From Populus alba (taxonomy: Eukaryota > Streptophyta > Magnoliopsida > Malpighiales > Salicaceae): a DNA stretch of 64,000 nt. The DNA is taken from contig NC_133284.1 of assembly GCF_005239225.2 (NCBI RefSeq), positions 30,552,339-30,616,338 of the forward strand, read 5' to 3'. The translations under genes were made by a program, and so were the position numbers. The notes beneath the pieces were generated by a model. The model was not told where the DNA came from. It saw only the letters and a list, made by a program, of their open reading frames with translations, and ran no database searches. Of the stretch, positions 44,901-58,700 are shown piece after piece; position 1 is the first letter of the stretch; every line of letters begins with the position of its first letter.

Positions 44901-47900
44901 TCCCTTACTCGTTACATACTCACCGGCAAGATGAAAAGACAAGATCAGTAGCAGCACAAAGTAGATGCTTACCTCAATGTTGTAAATGCCAATTTTTCCA
45001 TCAAAAGATGATGCTGATATAACCCCAGGCATCCTGGGATACCAATGAACATCGAAGTTCCAGTTGGTGCCAGCTGGCAATTCACAGACAATCTGCTCAA
45101 AAATTAAACATTAAGCATCAACCAAGAGTAAGAAAAGAAAAGGAGGGTGAATGCTTGCAAGATAAAAGTAAGATGATAAAAATTCAAATTAAAACCATCT
45201 CACAGCTGCCAAAACTGAAACTGATACAACTAAGCTTATAATGCTTCAGTTGAACAAGTTTTGAAGCAGGAATTTCCTGCTGAGTTTAAGGTTATGAATC
45301 AAATTTTTATTCATAAAAAAGGAAGGGAGAGAGACCTCTAAGATACTCCCTTACCTCTGCAGTTACTGTATCCCAGCAGATTGTTCGATTATCTTTAGCG
45401 CAGGTAAGCAAATATGAGCTGTCATTGGGACACCATGACATTCCTATTACACCTGGTGTAAGAAGCCATTGGTCGGAAAAAATAATAAGCCAACATAAAA
45501 AGTATCCAAATAAAATGTTGAGATTGCTAAAAGTTTTAAAAGAACATAAATATTGAGCCTCCATGTGAGAATTAGCTCATGGAAAACTGAAACTAGGATA
45601 AGGTAGATGCAGGATGAAGACTAAGAAAATTTAATTAAATATTCCACAAATACAAACCTGGATCAGTAAGCATGCATAAAACAAAAACACTCACATTTTT
45701 ACAGCACAATGAAAAGGATAATGGAATCTAGGCCAGAGATTATTTTTTTGACTCAGCATATCCTTTCACCTCCAATATTATAAAGAATCATAAAATTAGA
45801 CAAGCTGGACCACTGTTTCTAGTGAGCCTACAAGATTTTATACTACAAAACTAAAAGAGAATCTGAAACTGCTACGAATTACATGGAACCCATAAAACAT
45901 CTGCAAATTAAAATTCATGCTGAAACACGATCCAAGGTAGAGGAATTTCTTCTCAAGCATTTTGTATGTTTTGGGAGGAAAAGGATCCTGGAGTCTTATG
46001 GGGGTGTGCTTTGTTCACTATAGTTAGGACATTGGATTATTGGGGCATAGCAAAGCTCACACATCTTCAAAAACTATTCCCCCTTGAAAAAGCATTGTGG
46101 GATAGGATAGTATTTCTAGCTTGTTTATGGTATTTCTGCTATGAATTTCTCTATGTTTATGTTTGTCTTCTATGTTTCTTTCTCATAATAACTTAAGAAA
46201 AAAAAATCATGTTGAAATACTATATATTGTGCCATACCTTTAGTGTGTCCCACATACTCCTTCACAGGTTCAATTATGTTTCGCATGTCCCAAAGCTGCA
46301 AGCAAACAAAATTATGAACTAGGAAATTCAATGAAAATTAATACTTGAAAAAAAAATCTAGAAACAGTCAAGTTATTACCCGAAGAGAAGGAGACCCATC
46401 TTCATCCGATGCAACAACAAGCTGAGTGGCAACATCGGGATGCCACTGCAAAACAGAGCACCGCCTTCTAATTGAATCTCCAAAACTGTTTAGTAGAAGT
46501 CCAGAATCAGCTGAGATGGAAGGATTTTTAGCAGGTGTGTGTGTGTGTGTGTGTGTGTGTGTTTCGTATTATTTAGAAACAGAAGGAAGAAACTTACGAA
46601 ATTGCTGGTTTCTGCTTCTTTAGGTCCCAAACCACTGCAAATGCATGAAATGGTCAGTCTTCCACACTAAAGGAAAATAACTAGGTCATCATCAATAACA
46701 GGTAAGCCCATTTTTCTATCTCACCTGTTATTCCATTGGAAGAAGTGGATGCTAATATATGTTGAACTCTGCAATTCCAGGAAACATACGAAATCTCTCC
46801 TTGAGAGGCAGAACCAGTACCCTGCATAAAGATCCCACCAGACACAACATGAATAAGGGGCAGAAAATCATTGAGTACCAATAGTGAGCAGGAAAGGGAG
46901 AGAAAAGGAGGTAAACAGAGGGGCTCTTAAGTCCCCACTGCCGCTAGTCCAAGAAAAAAACTGCATAGAATTAGGCTTCCAGCAACAACTACAATCTATT
47001 TGAAACAATGGAACTTCAAAAATACAGAAGTAGATATTAATTCCAAGCTTTCTTAGATAAAGGGTGATATCAAATTCTTGGCCGAATCCAAGTCAAACTC
47101 CTATTAGAAAAGCAAGCATGGAACTATGAGAAACAGCTAGGAATGACAAAATGGGCCTAACAGATGATATCGAACTTGGCAGCATTTCCCTCTTCTTTAT
47201 GAAACCACCCTACCTTACTAACTGGTGACACCCCTCATGTTAGCTACAAGTCAGCAGAGAGTATCCTAGGAAAGAAAAGAATAAAGGAAATGAATTCTTG
47301 CTGCTATTTCCAGAATGACCCAGTTTGAATATACTTCTGGGTACGCGAGCATAAAGTAACAAATGATTGAATGTGTTTCAGTAAAACTGAACCAGTTGTC
47401 ACATAGTGTAAGTCCTCAGTCCATGTTATCTTTCCAAGGTATTGTTGAAACACTAAAAAACTTCTGCATATATTTTTCTAAGAAAATTGCTATACCTGGA
47501 TGGAAGGAAATGATGGAAGGAAAATGAAGACTAAAGTGTTACGCAGTTAATATATCCCTTCTTGAACATAAAAGCTCCTTATAGTTGGTTAGGTGGTGAA
47601 GAGTAGACATTTAAGAAAGTATAAAATATGAAGAAAAACAAATCCCAGCATTGGGGGATGGAGGAGATCACAAGGTTCATTTTCAAACACAAGATAACAA
47701 ATTATACACCAATTGCCCAATATCTTGTTTCAGGATTCATTACTGGGTTGGAGGAGATTGGGAAGTAATTAATAAATGCCATATGCCTCTAGTCCCATCC
47801 TTTTACCTTACAGTAAGCTCCTAAATGAGATTCAAGGGATTAAAGCTCCAATGGCCCCATGTTCAATCCCATCAAATCTTCATAACAATACCAACAAAAC

Positions 47901-50078
47901 AATCTCCTCGAACCACTTTGTAACCAAATTAATTAAGACCTGTAACTTTTCAGAGGTATCATCACCTCATTAACAGATTCTCCTACTATTCTGACCCTTC
48001 TAATAATCCGATAACCAAAAAAAGTATCATCTTTTCTGTCTTATGTCAAAAACTTTCAGCAAGGATCCCATATCAAAGCAACCCCACAGCCTAACCTAAG
48101 TGTTCCCTTGTTTTCCATAGTACATAAAATAAGAAAATACAAAATTTCAACCTAAACACCAGCCTAGCTCTACACAATAAATTCACATAAACTTTAATTT
48201 TGTTCACTAAAGAAACCACACTGGAGAAGTGTTCCTGATTGCAATGGGTTTCCTCAATTACTCATAAGAAACCACTAAACAAGAGGAGCTAAGCAACAGC
48301 TGGAGCTGCTGGGCAACAAACAAAGCTTAATGTATACATGAAAGGATTATCACAAAACAAAAAGGATCAAAAACGATTTTAAACACCTCCTTATATGTAT
48401 ATCTAGCATTTAGAGCACATCATAATAAATTTCTTCTTCATCAGCGAGAGTTCAATTAAGGGAATATGGCAATCTAGAAACAAAGTGCAAGCACAAAGAA
48501 ACTTTAAAATGGTAAAGTTTCAAATGTAGCATACCTTGAGAGGTGGAAAATGAGAAGGTTCTGCAGGTGCAGCCAAATCCCAAATGCAGATTTCACCATC
48601 ATCAGCACCAGATGCAAGTAAGTTAGGGGTGATGGAATTAAATTCAAGGCCACGAACCTGAAACATAAGGCAAAAGCAACAGGCATAAAGTCTGACCATC
48701 TGTCTAAACTACAAGAGTGTCAGCAAATAAAAAGGTTTTAATGAAAGAATAAACTTACAGGCCCTTTGTGACGTGATAGATGACCAACAAGAGCACTTTC
48801 ACTTGCCTCAGAACTGCGAACAAAATTAGAATATAAGCGCTACATCAAACAAAAGACAGAATTTGGACAAGATTTACAGTGTGGATTTCTATTACATTTT
48901 AACACAAAAAATTAATATTTCATGAACTGCATGCAGAGAAGAATTATAGTACTTAAAAGCAAGAAAATGGGAAACTTCAAAATCCACAAAAGCTATCCAT
49001 CTACATCTGTCCAGCAACCCGTTAGCCATATTAAAATGTCAACCCTCTACTTTTGTAGATTTCCAACTTTACAGGGAACTCAAACTTCGAAGCACAGTTA
49101 AAACAACCAAAAGATCAAGGCACAAAAAAACAGAAAAGAAATGTGAAAAACCCTCATTTAAAATTTTATAATAAAAAAATCAAATCAATGCTGGCTCAAA
49201 AATGAAAAAACAATCACCCTCTAAACAGCAATTCCAATAAGCAATTAAAATTCCTCGCCTGGAAGTTCCACTATATAAACTATGAACCTCAACTCAAAAT
49301 CGAGGTTTCATCAAAATTCAATGTGGAAGCTTATCAATTGCACAGCATACAATGTACATATCGGTTCGTGCTAACAAGAATTCCCCACATGCCACATAAA
49401 CCTCTCCATCCCAACATGGAGAACCCCAAGCAAAACTTAAATCAAGCTAGAGAATTCCCTGAGATACCAATTTTACCGTTTTAAATCAGAACACAATCTT
49501 ACAAAACCGAGTTCTCATCTCTCTATATTCCCGACTCTTAAACAGACAACTCCAATCAAAACATTTCCGTCCAATCCAAATTACATTCAATGTAAAACCA
49601 ATCCACGCAAAAACAAAACTACTGATTTGCATCAGATCTTACTATACTTCCCAGAAATCCTATCCTCCACTCACAAATTTAACCAACAATCCATCCCAAT
49701 TAGTAAACCAATCTCAATCAAATTCAAATGGATGATAAATAAAGCAAAATTCTAAAAATACCGGATCAGGGACAAAGGATTCAAAATGTCGATATTGCCA
49801 TCAACAAGGCCACCAGCAATAAGTCCAAGACCATATGTATCAGAGCCGGATCCATTCCTACCCCATGCGAGACGATTAAATCTCTCAGAACTTTGACACT
49901 CACCAACAACAGGGAGATCATGATCTTCCGATTGGAAATCAAGCTTAAAGATCTCAAGATTCGCAGAAGAGCTAAACGACAGATCCACCGCCCCCGCCAT
50001 CGTCCCCGCCGCCATGTAAGGCGAGTCCGGGGCTAACGCCACCGACGCCGATCTATTCACCGACTTAATGGCCGCCAT
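38909..50078 (-). CDS. SEC31B: COPII coat protein SEC31 (SEC31B-like), 22 exons
   Basis: Exons, 5' to 3': 50078-49762, 48813-48759, 48657-48535, 46821-46725, 46634-46598, 46485-46380, 46295-46238, 45452-45355, 45092-44973, 44678-44636, 43927-43818, 43735-43608, 43489-42928, 42791-42699, 42276-42091, 42009-41796, 41042-40930, 40814-40617, 40284-40150, 40064-39782, 39343-39105, 39010-38909. They sum to 3417 bp (1138 residues) with no internal stop. SEC31 with SEC13 forms the outer cage of COPII vesicles budding from the endoplasmic reticulum. Residues 1 to about 340 are WD40 repeats ([50 protein letters not shown]). A helical ACE1-like region spans about 430-780, a Pro/Gln-rich linker about 785-1025 and a conserved C-terminal domain ([29 protein letters not shown]) the rest. 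All introns are GT-AG except the last, which starts GC. Length is close to the Arabidopsis protein. Confidence 0.95.
39011..39104 (-). other. GC-AG intron of SEC31
   Basis: The last intron (94 bp) begins GCAAGT after ATCCAG and ends in CAG. Splicing there joins ALQIQ to [10 protein letters not shown], the sequence expected for SEC31; reading through gives an unrelated tail and early stop. GCAAGT is the usual consensus of the minor GC-donor class. Confidence 0.85.
46535..46562 (+). repeat. (GT)n microsatellite in a SEC31 intron
   Basis: Fourteen GT units in the intron between exons 5 and 6. It is a likely length-polymorphic marker. Confidence 0.9.
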
Positions 50079-50212
50079 AATTCCCTCCTATCAATCTAAG
50101 TAACTACAAAATCGTCAATCGATAATTGGATCTAATAAATGAAGAAATGAGAGAATTCTATATAGGTTAACAAAATTTAGGGTTCGATCTAGATTTGAGA
50201 GTTAATTTTTCT

Positions 50213-50220
50213 CTATATAG
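50213..50220 (-). promoter_or_regulatory. TATA box candidate of SEC31
   Basis: ctatatag (palindromic) about 135 bp upstream of the SEC31 start codon; transcription would start near 50185, giving about 100 bases of leader. Confidence 0.45.
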
Positions 50221-52559
50221 ACGTTACACACTTGGCTCCGCTCTCTCGTTCTCTGCATTCGTTTGTGTGTGAGGAAGGAGTGATGTTTTTTGTTGTGTCG
50301 AGTTTTTTTTTTTTTTTTTCGAATTTTTCCGGGTACCCGGAAGAGGAAGGCTTTTATAGGCCACGCACTTCTATCGTGACTGGTTGGATGTTGTGTGCTG
50401 TAGAGGTTGTACCTGGTGAGAAAGTGTGATGAATGGAGGTCTTTTTGTCTATAAGAGACGTCATCTCTGTTACATATCCAATTGCATGGTGACACGTGTA
50501 GTAGGTATTTCTTAGTATGTTATTTTTATTTTTTTGCTGGAAAAAAACCGGTATGACGTGGGCTGATGGGAAGAGCCGATGGATTTTCATTCGAGACTTT
50601 TATTTTGGTCCAGTGATATTGATGGGTGATATAACGTCATGATTCGGACCGCCTGAAAGAAGCCTATTTTAGCCCAGGTACCCATTTGATTAACAGCCTA
50701 ACATCTTTTCTTGTAACCAGAACTTTATTTTCCTCAAGTAAGAAAAAATACAATTGACTAGTGTACAGATCGCGCGTTAGATCAAGATAACTTTAAAAAA
50801 AAAAAATTAATAATAATAATAACATTTTACCTCTTCAGTTTCCATTCCAATGTGTGTATTAAGAGGCATTCTATCATTATGTTATCAATTATTTTTATAT
50901 TTTAGAATATATTAAAATAATATTTTTTATTTTTTAAAAATTATTTTTTATATCAGTACATTAAAATGATTTAAAAATATCCAAAAAAAATTTAAAACAA
51001 AAAAATTCTCAATTTTTGCAATTTCTAATCTACAAAAATAAACAGGATCTTAAATAATTTAAGAAAAGAGACACACTTGTTGTGCAACTGTATTCTTAAA
51101 CAAGTTGGGTTTAAATTCAAAATGATGAGTAAGTGTTGCTTTGATTTATTTAGACACCATTTGTTTTTACAATGCAAAAGTGTTTATTGAAAAAAAAATG
51201 AATTTTTTTATTCAAATTATTTTTTATTTTTGGATTATTTTAATATGATGATATCAAAATAATATTTAATTTTTTTAAATATTATTTTGATATCAAACAA
51301 AAAATATTTTGGAAAGCAACCCCTACCACAATATCAGGCGAGCTTTTATTATATTATATTGTATTGTAAGATAAAACACTTCAAATTATTTATTAATAAA
51401 TAATTATGTTGTAATTTCGAGTGAAATCACTTTAATTATTTAGTAAAATATTATTACGTTATTTCAATTAAAATTGTTATTAAAAAATATAATTTCAATT
51501 GATTGTTTTTAAAATTAAACATTGTTTAAAAAAATAGAAGAATTTCTAAAAAAATTACTTCTTTCATTCAAAATCACTAAAAAATATAAGTAGATAAAAA
51601 AATAATCAAAATAATACACCATATTTTTTTAAGTAAATATAACTACTAAATAATTTAGTTATAATCCATGAAAGCAATGAGGTAATATAATTAAATACAA
51701 TAATTGAGGTTAATTAATTTTAAAAATATTTAAAAACTATCAAATATTAGTTAATTAATCGATATGTATAAAATAAAAATAATTAAATTTAGTTGAATTT
51801 TAAATATTTATAATTATATTTTAAACTACTTTTATAAAAATCACTTCCTACTCTAAATAGTAAATATTTATGATTAACTTTTTTTTCTTACTTCAATGCA
51901 AATCAACCAAAAGTTAAAAATAATATAGTTTTAAAATTCAACCCAAAAGCTAACTTAGAATAAAGTACAGCTCATTAGTTGAAAGGATTAGCTTAAGTTT
52001 AACCCGAGTTAAAATAAAAAATATATAATATACTAAAGGATATCAATGTTTCATTGTTTATTCTTTTATTGTTCACTAAGAGAAGGATCATTGTTGATTG
52101 GAGCAGTGTAATGATATAATTGTCCTTGTCAAAGAAACTTACTAAGCATGCAGTTGGAGGTGTGATTGTCTTTTTCATATGATACATTTGGCATTGAAAG
52201 AATAATTAGGGATAAAATAATTCATTCGTGTTTTTTGGGTTATAGTATATATAATGATTAGCCCTTCAAGGCATAAATTTTTAACATTTGGATTTGGAGC
52301 TTTTTTTATCTTTTAAAAAAATAAATAAAGAGTGAAGATACATCCATAACCCAAAGAGAGGGAAAATATATGATTCATCATCTTTTCATTTTATTGAACA
52401 CAGTTCAAATATGAAATTACCCTTAAGTTTCAACAAAACAAGGCTGCATGTAGGAGTATTTTCATCATTTCGTGTGGCTACCCCACCTAAACGTCTTAAT
52501 ACAGCAGCAGGCATCGAGGCATGGCATGGTTGGCAGGCCCTAAACAGTGGGAAATGGTA
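50221..52559. other. upstream region of SEC31 and AT-rich spacer
   Basis: No gene. 50900-51050 (attaaaataatatttttta ... tacattaaaatgattt) shares phrases with 55245-55345, marking a dispersed AT-rich repeat, probably MITE-like. 51160-51320 (accatttgtttttacaatgc ... caaacaaaaaatattttgg) also looks repeat-derived. Confidence 0.45.
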
Positions 52560-53190
52560 TAGTCGATAAACACCTAGCGTTGGAGGTAGGCATGTCTACT
52601 AGACCTCATGCGCTCAAGTCAAGCATGACTGTCAAACTCCAACGCCTTGGGTTTAGAAAAGTTGTCAAACCCTAGTGCCATGGGTATGATAGGGGTACTA
52701 GGCCCATGTTAATTGGGGTTGACAGTAGTAGTAGTAATAGAGGCGACAGATCTAGGTTACTTAGGTATAATAATAATTATTATTATTATTAATTTTTTAA
52801 AAAAAATATATTATTACTATTGAAGAAAAACTATATATGTGATTTAAAGGGTAAAATTAAAAATTATAAGAACTTGAGTCAGACATGTTTAATATTATTA
52901 TTAATAATATTAATAAATTTGAAAAAAAACATATTATTAGTATTGAAAAAAATAGATTTAATTTGAAGGGTAAAATTATTATTATTATTAATTTTGAAAA
53001 AAAAATTTATTACTATTGAAAACAAATAGCAATCAAGTCACATCCCAAGTCTTTTTGGTCTAGCATTTTAGCCAAGCCCAAGGCTTTTGATCTAGCATAG
53101 TTGCCACACCCAAATCATTTAAGTTTGACATGGCTGCCAGACCCAATTTGCTTGGGTTTGCAATAACTATCAAACCCAAGGGGCTTAAAA
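52560..53190. repeat. second copy of the tcaaacccaaggc-type degenerate tandem repeat, with an AT-rich inner array
   Basis: Outer parts (52560-52700 and 53030-53190) repeat words such as gttgtcaaacccta, gccatgggt, gacatggctgccagaccc and tgcttgggttt, the same vocabulary as 8935-9440. Between them, 52765-53030 holds about three units of roughly 100 bp built on a (tat)n run, ttaattttgaaaaaaaa, tattactattgaaaa and agggtaaaatta. Confidence 0.65.
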
Positions 53191-54677
53191 CATTCTCTAT
53201 ACTTTTAATATTTTTTTAACAAAATTATATTGACCCACTACAGAACACAAGCTAACATACTAGTAATTGAATAAGAAGATATATGGGCTCTTCGATGTAG
53301 CAAAGCCCAACCTTGATATAGAATTATATAAAAAATATTTAAAGATAAGTCAAGGCCGTAATACTAGGATTTAGTTATTCTTACAACCAAGGTTGTCAAA
53401 ATGCATTTTTAACATGACATGAAAAATATAATATAAACTTGGATCGTAAAATTATAAGTATTTTTTTTAATTAATTATATATTGACAATTCCAGTCAAGA
53501 AATTAAATTACATTACCATCTAATAAAGTGACTCAATAATATTATAAACAATGAATGATCTAAATAAAATGAGAGAGATAGATAATATGAATCAATAATT
53601 AATGACATGAAAAAATAAAATGTCTTAGAACAAAACTTCTCAATACAGGAAAATCACTAAATGGTAGAAAATATACGTGAACCAGGTGACAACTTGATTG
53701 TTTCCTTCATAAAAAAGTCCTAATGAACCACTTTTGAGTTGCAAACTAATAAGCCTAAACTAGTAACTAACTAAAATAAATTCAGTAATGAAATAAACCC
53801 CTAAACAATGTCTAATGCGCTAGAAAAAAAAAATTCAAATTAAAAATAATAAATAAATAAAATAGAATAATTAAAAAAACATTTCATGTTAAAATCCCAC
53901 CTGTAGCCCGAATCTTCAATTTTTGCATATGGTAATTCTAGATATGTCTTAAATAGTACACAAATGTTTAATTTGATATATTTGACAATATTCATTTGCT
54001 AACTTTGATCCTTTAAAATATTATGTTTTCGAACTCCATTTAACTTGAACATTTACCACAATATATTTTCATGTGTCCAATATTTCCATGTAAAATTTCA
54101 GCTTTATCTAATGTGCGGTTTGAAAGATATGCACAATCTTACAAAACTAGTTAACAGATATTTTAAGATTAAATTTGGACCTGACTTGGTTCATATAATA
54201 AATTTAGTAAATTTATAAAATCAGATCGAGTTTATCGATTTTATATAAATTAAGTCTGATTTTATTAATTTTCTAGTTTTAATCTAATTTTATATGTTAG
54301 AAACATATTAACTTATAAAATTATATAATTTTATAAATTAACTCCCGATATTAACAACAATGCTTACAACCTCCTTCCCTGTACATAATACGCCGTTGCT
54401 GAAAAAAAAAAAAACCACCGATCATATATTGCTTCAAAAGCACAGGTCTATTCTGGATCAACTTCTTGACAACTTTGTTCCAGAGACAAATATAAACTTT
54501 TCAATCAAAAGCCTTAGGGTTTCTCGTATCATTATTTGCTTCTTGCAGGCTATGTTTTTTCGGGCTCACCTTTCTTTGGTACATTTTCAATAGTTTTTAA
54601 TCATTCAAAATCTATTTTCAATTTCTGCTTAGTTTTTTTTGTGTCAATGGGATTGAAGAGAAATGAAAAGGGATCGA
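53191..54677. other. AT-rich spacer, nothing recognised
   Basis: No supported gene or transposon end. A poly-A run at 54399-54411 and an open stretch at 54360-54593 lack any recognisable domain. Confidence 0.5.
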
Positions 54678-54682
54678 GTCAT

Positions 54683-54956
54683 TGTCAAGAAACCATCTTA
54701 ACCCAATAATTTAAGCTGTTAAGTGAAATTCCAGGATATGATTTATATTATTCTCTAACATACCCTCTCAAGTGAAAGCCCTTTGGGTTTAAAACTTGCA
54801 CAGGCTCACATTATATTTGCTTAATTTTTATCAAATAAATAGAGATGGTAAGATTCGAACTCGTGACCGCTTAGTCATCAAGGCTCTAATACCATGTCAA
54901 AGAACCAATTCAACCCAATAGTTTAAGCTGTTAGGTGTTTATATTATTCTCTAACC
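54683..54956 (-). mobile_element. TRIM, copy 2 (minus orientation)
   Basis: Terminal repeats at 54683-54760 (78 bp) and 54895-54956 (with an internal deletion of about 16 bp) match the family at 20122-20412 in reverse complement. The primer binding site (reverse of gctctaatacca) is at 54883-54894 and the purine tract (reverse, ctctcaagtg) at about 54765-54774. A perfect 5-bp target duplication, gtcat, stands at 54678-54682 and 54957-54961. Confidence 0.9.
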
Positions 54957-54961
54957 GTCAT

Positions 54962-55777
54962 TTATCAAGAAAAAAGTTAGCACAATCTAGTTTGGTTTTA
55001 ACTAAATTTACCTGAATTATTTGGTTCATAAATCGATTTAAATTTTTTATTAAATCAATTTAAATTATTATTTTTATTTATATCGCTTTAGATTTTGAAT
55101 TATTTAAGTTTCAAATTAATTTGTTAAATTGAATCAAGTTTTAAAATCTAAATATTTATAGATAAATTGAGCAAATGAATACCATTTTTCCTTTGTAGCA
55201 TAGCTTAACAACCTTAGTATTTTGAGATTGTTTTTCTTGAGAAATAGATTAAAATAATATTTTTATTTTTTAAAATTTATTTCTATGTTAACATATTAAA
55301 ACAATTTAAAATTATATAAAACTAATTAATTTAATTTTTTTTATATAAATAAACAGACTCAAAGAGACTAATGATGCATGTTTCAAATTAAATTTCAGCA
55401 ATTAAATATTAAGGTATGTATATTAAATCTTGAGAATTTACTTTTCTTTCTATTATTATAGATTTATTTTTTTCGAAACAAAAAATAACGTGTGGTAAAG
55501 TCACCAGAAATTTCACCAAATGGTAAATAAAATTAATGACATGTCAGTGGAGTTAATACTGTTAAAACACATCTGGTGTCAGCCAATCATTTCTCGAAGT
55601 AGAAATCACTCAACAGTAGACGTAGTCCACACACCGAACCCCAAAAAAGCCCAAACCTTCAACTAACCGCCACCAAAACCACCACCACTACTACCATAAC
55701 TGTCACCAACACCACCATATTCATTAAAAACCATCGAATTGTTTGTTTCTCCAAACACAAATAGGAAAAACAAGAAG
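54962..55777. other. spacer and 5' region of the methyltransferase gene
   Basis: AT-rich; 55245-55345 resembles the dispersed repeat at 50900-51050. 55620-55777 is CA-rich (accaccacc, caccaacacc) and likely includes the promoter and leader of the next gene. Confidence 0.45.
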
Positions 55778-58700
55778 ATGTACAGCGATGTGTCAAGCTG
55801 CAATACTTACAACTATGGCGACGCCTTGTATTGGGACGCCCGTTATGTCCAAGAGGCTGAGAGCTTCGATTGGTACCAGCGCTACGCCTCTCTTCGCCCC
55901 TTTGTTCGTCGCTATATCCCCACTTCCTCTCGTGTCCTCATGGTTGGCTGTGGCAATGCCCGTAATTATCCCTCCTTTATTTTTCTTTTAAGCCTTGTTC
56001 TTGTTAGTATTTCTTTTAAGCCTTTATCTTTCTTCTTTATACCGAAATTATTGGACTCGGGCAATGATTATTTTCTTTTGTTTCTTTAAAAGAATTGAAG
56101 TTTTGTTTTGAATTAGCTCTGTGTTGTTCCGTTTTTTTGTGGGCTGAACTGGAACGCTATTTTGGTAGAAGAAGAAAAAAATGTGAGAAATAAAAGAAGT
56201 TGTATTCATTAAAGTTCGCATGTACTGTTACTCTTGATGATATTCATACCTATTGTTTCTTCCAACTGTAAAATTGGAAAAACTTCATCGCATGGGCATC
56301 TCTTATCAAATGAACCTGACCTCTGCGAAAGAAAATGGGGTGTTCCTATCGCTGTATATTTTGAGACATACACACATGTATGCATGCGTGTGTGTATTCG
56401 ATTACGCATCTGATGGGATTGTTTGCGTTGTAGTTATGTCGGAGGACATGGTTGATGATGGATATGAAAACATAATGAACGTTGATATCTCGTCAGTGGC
56501 CATTGACCTAATGAGAAGAAAATACGAGCATATGCCTCAGCTCAACTGTATCCTTTTAGAAGAATTTATGTATCTTCTTATGTGGAATTAACTTTGCCTT
56601 CTTTTTTTAATTAAATACCTCAACTACTTTGTGAGCTTCCTTTATGATTTGTGTATAATAGACATGGAAATGGATGTTAGAGATATGAGCTTCTTCCCAG
56701 ATGAATCTTTTGATGCTGTCATCGACAAGGGTACAATCCACCCTCTTTCATTAGATCTTCTTTTTTACTGCTTCTGGGTTTTCAATTAATTTAATGGTTT
56801 CTATGTCAAACTTTTTTCTTCCTGTTCAATTTCATCCTCTTGGACGCATGGCTTATCAATCCGCAATCCAGGGACTCTTGATTCTTTAATGGTATGGTGC
56901 AGATCTGAATGCTCTGCTTTTCTTAGTCCTGAGGCGTTTAGAATCATTATTTCCTTATGTTGATCTTTTGTACAACTGTATGTGTAGTGTGGCAGTGATG
57001 CTCCTATTAGTGCTGCCAGAATGTTGGGGGAAGTAAGCAGGTTGTATTATGCACAAGTTTTATTTCTCATGGTGTATGTTGTTAACACCATACTGTTGTA
57101 TGTTTGTATCTGTACTTACACATTATAATTGCAACTACCTTCACTAAATTTTTTTCCTTTTGTTCTTGTAGGCTTCTTAAACCCGGAGGAATTTATATGT
57201 TGGTAACCACATACCTTAATGGAAGATTATATTCTTCTATTCTTTTCATTATTTACCATATGCTTCTGGAAATTCTTAAAAATAATATGCTATTTAAAAT
57301 TTTTCATAAACAGATAACCTATGGTGATCCTAAAGTAAGGATGCCACATTTGACCCGGTCCATTTACAGTTGGAACATTGTATTGTATGCGATCCGTAAG
57401 TGTGTTTTGCTTTCCTCCTTGTGCTTTACAGAATATTTTCACTGCCCTCATTGTTTTCATATGTTGAAGTGCTGTTCATTGAGCCTGGGTCGGAAATTGA
57501 TATGTTCAACTTGCGAACCCAGGTTTGATTTTAAAAGTTCAAAATCGTTATTGTGATCCATTCATGTGTTGCTACAATTTTTCTTTTCAAAAACACAACA
57601 TTTATTCATTCTGCAATCCAATATCTCCATATATGATTGTCATACACTAAAACTATTGGTTAAAAGTGTCCATTTTAAGTGAAATCCATAGCAGACAAAA
57701 AAACACTAAGAAGTCGTTGAATAAACAAATGATAAAAAAAGATGCAATTAAAGTAGTTAAAAAAGTATAGAAAATGGGATAAAGGACAAGTCATATTCTA
57801 AGTCAGAATCTTTGTTTTCAGTCTTCATTGTCATAACTGCCAGTTAGACTCTGATTATTAGCTCTGAGGCTAGATACCTCATAACTTTTGACAATTTTAA
57901 ATCAGCTGTTCACAGCAGCGAAGCTAGGCGTTTTATATATTTAATTGTCCTCATGGTTGATTTGTAGTCAAATAAATTGCCATTTTGGTAGCTTATGTGA
58001 TTAATTTGGCTAAAGATTGGATAGTCGTGATGCACAAGTGTACAGTGTCTTGAGGAACTTTAAACAGGGATTGAGCATCGTCTCCTCCCATGCACAAAGG
58101 ATTCTGTTTGTTTATAGAATGCTTCTTTCTTGTGAAATAAAGAATCAGTTTTTCTCTGGGGAATAGATTGTTGCAGGCTGCATGCAGTGCTTAAAATTGT
58201 CCTTAAATAGTATAAGTTGGTAGTTCTTGAAGGAACTTGAGATTGACTTTCAATGGCTATGATAAACTTCGTAATTGGGGAATTTTAGGCCAATGACTAT
58301 TATCTGAGTATGTTAATTAATGCACGCATGTAAAAATTACTCATGTGAGGGCTTCTAAAGATTGACTCCTCTATTTTCTTTCTGAAAGCATCAATGGAAG
58401 TTTCATGTAAGGCATATACAATTGGTAGCATTATTCTGTGAAGTTACCAATTATGTTATTGAAGATGGAGCACTGAGGTAGTGAGTCAGCTCATGGCTAA
58501 CTTGCAGCCAGCTTGCGATCTCCTCCAAACTGATAGTATAGAATCAATTTTTGGTTGGTCTAACCATTTGAGCATTTCTTAATGTGTATTACTCCTGCGA
58601 TACTAACAGGAAAATAAACCAGCATACAACTGTAGGTACCTGCTCATTATATTCCATGGTGTAATGAACAAAGCATTTCTTAATGTGATTACTCCTGTGA

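Noticed and set aside
45966..46196. Plus-strand frame of 76 codons with Trp/Cys-rich text
   Set aside because: Lies in a SEC31 intron; no splice or family support, though it could be a repeat remnant.
54360..54593. Open frame of 77 codons
   Set aside because: No domain; includes a poly-A-coded Lys run; no evidence of a gene.
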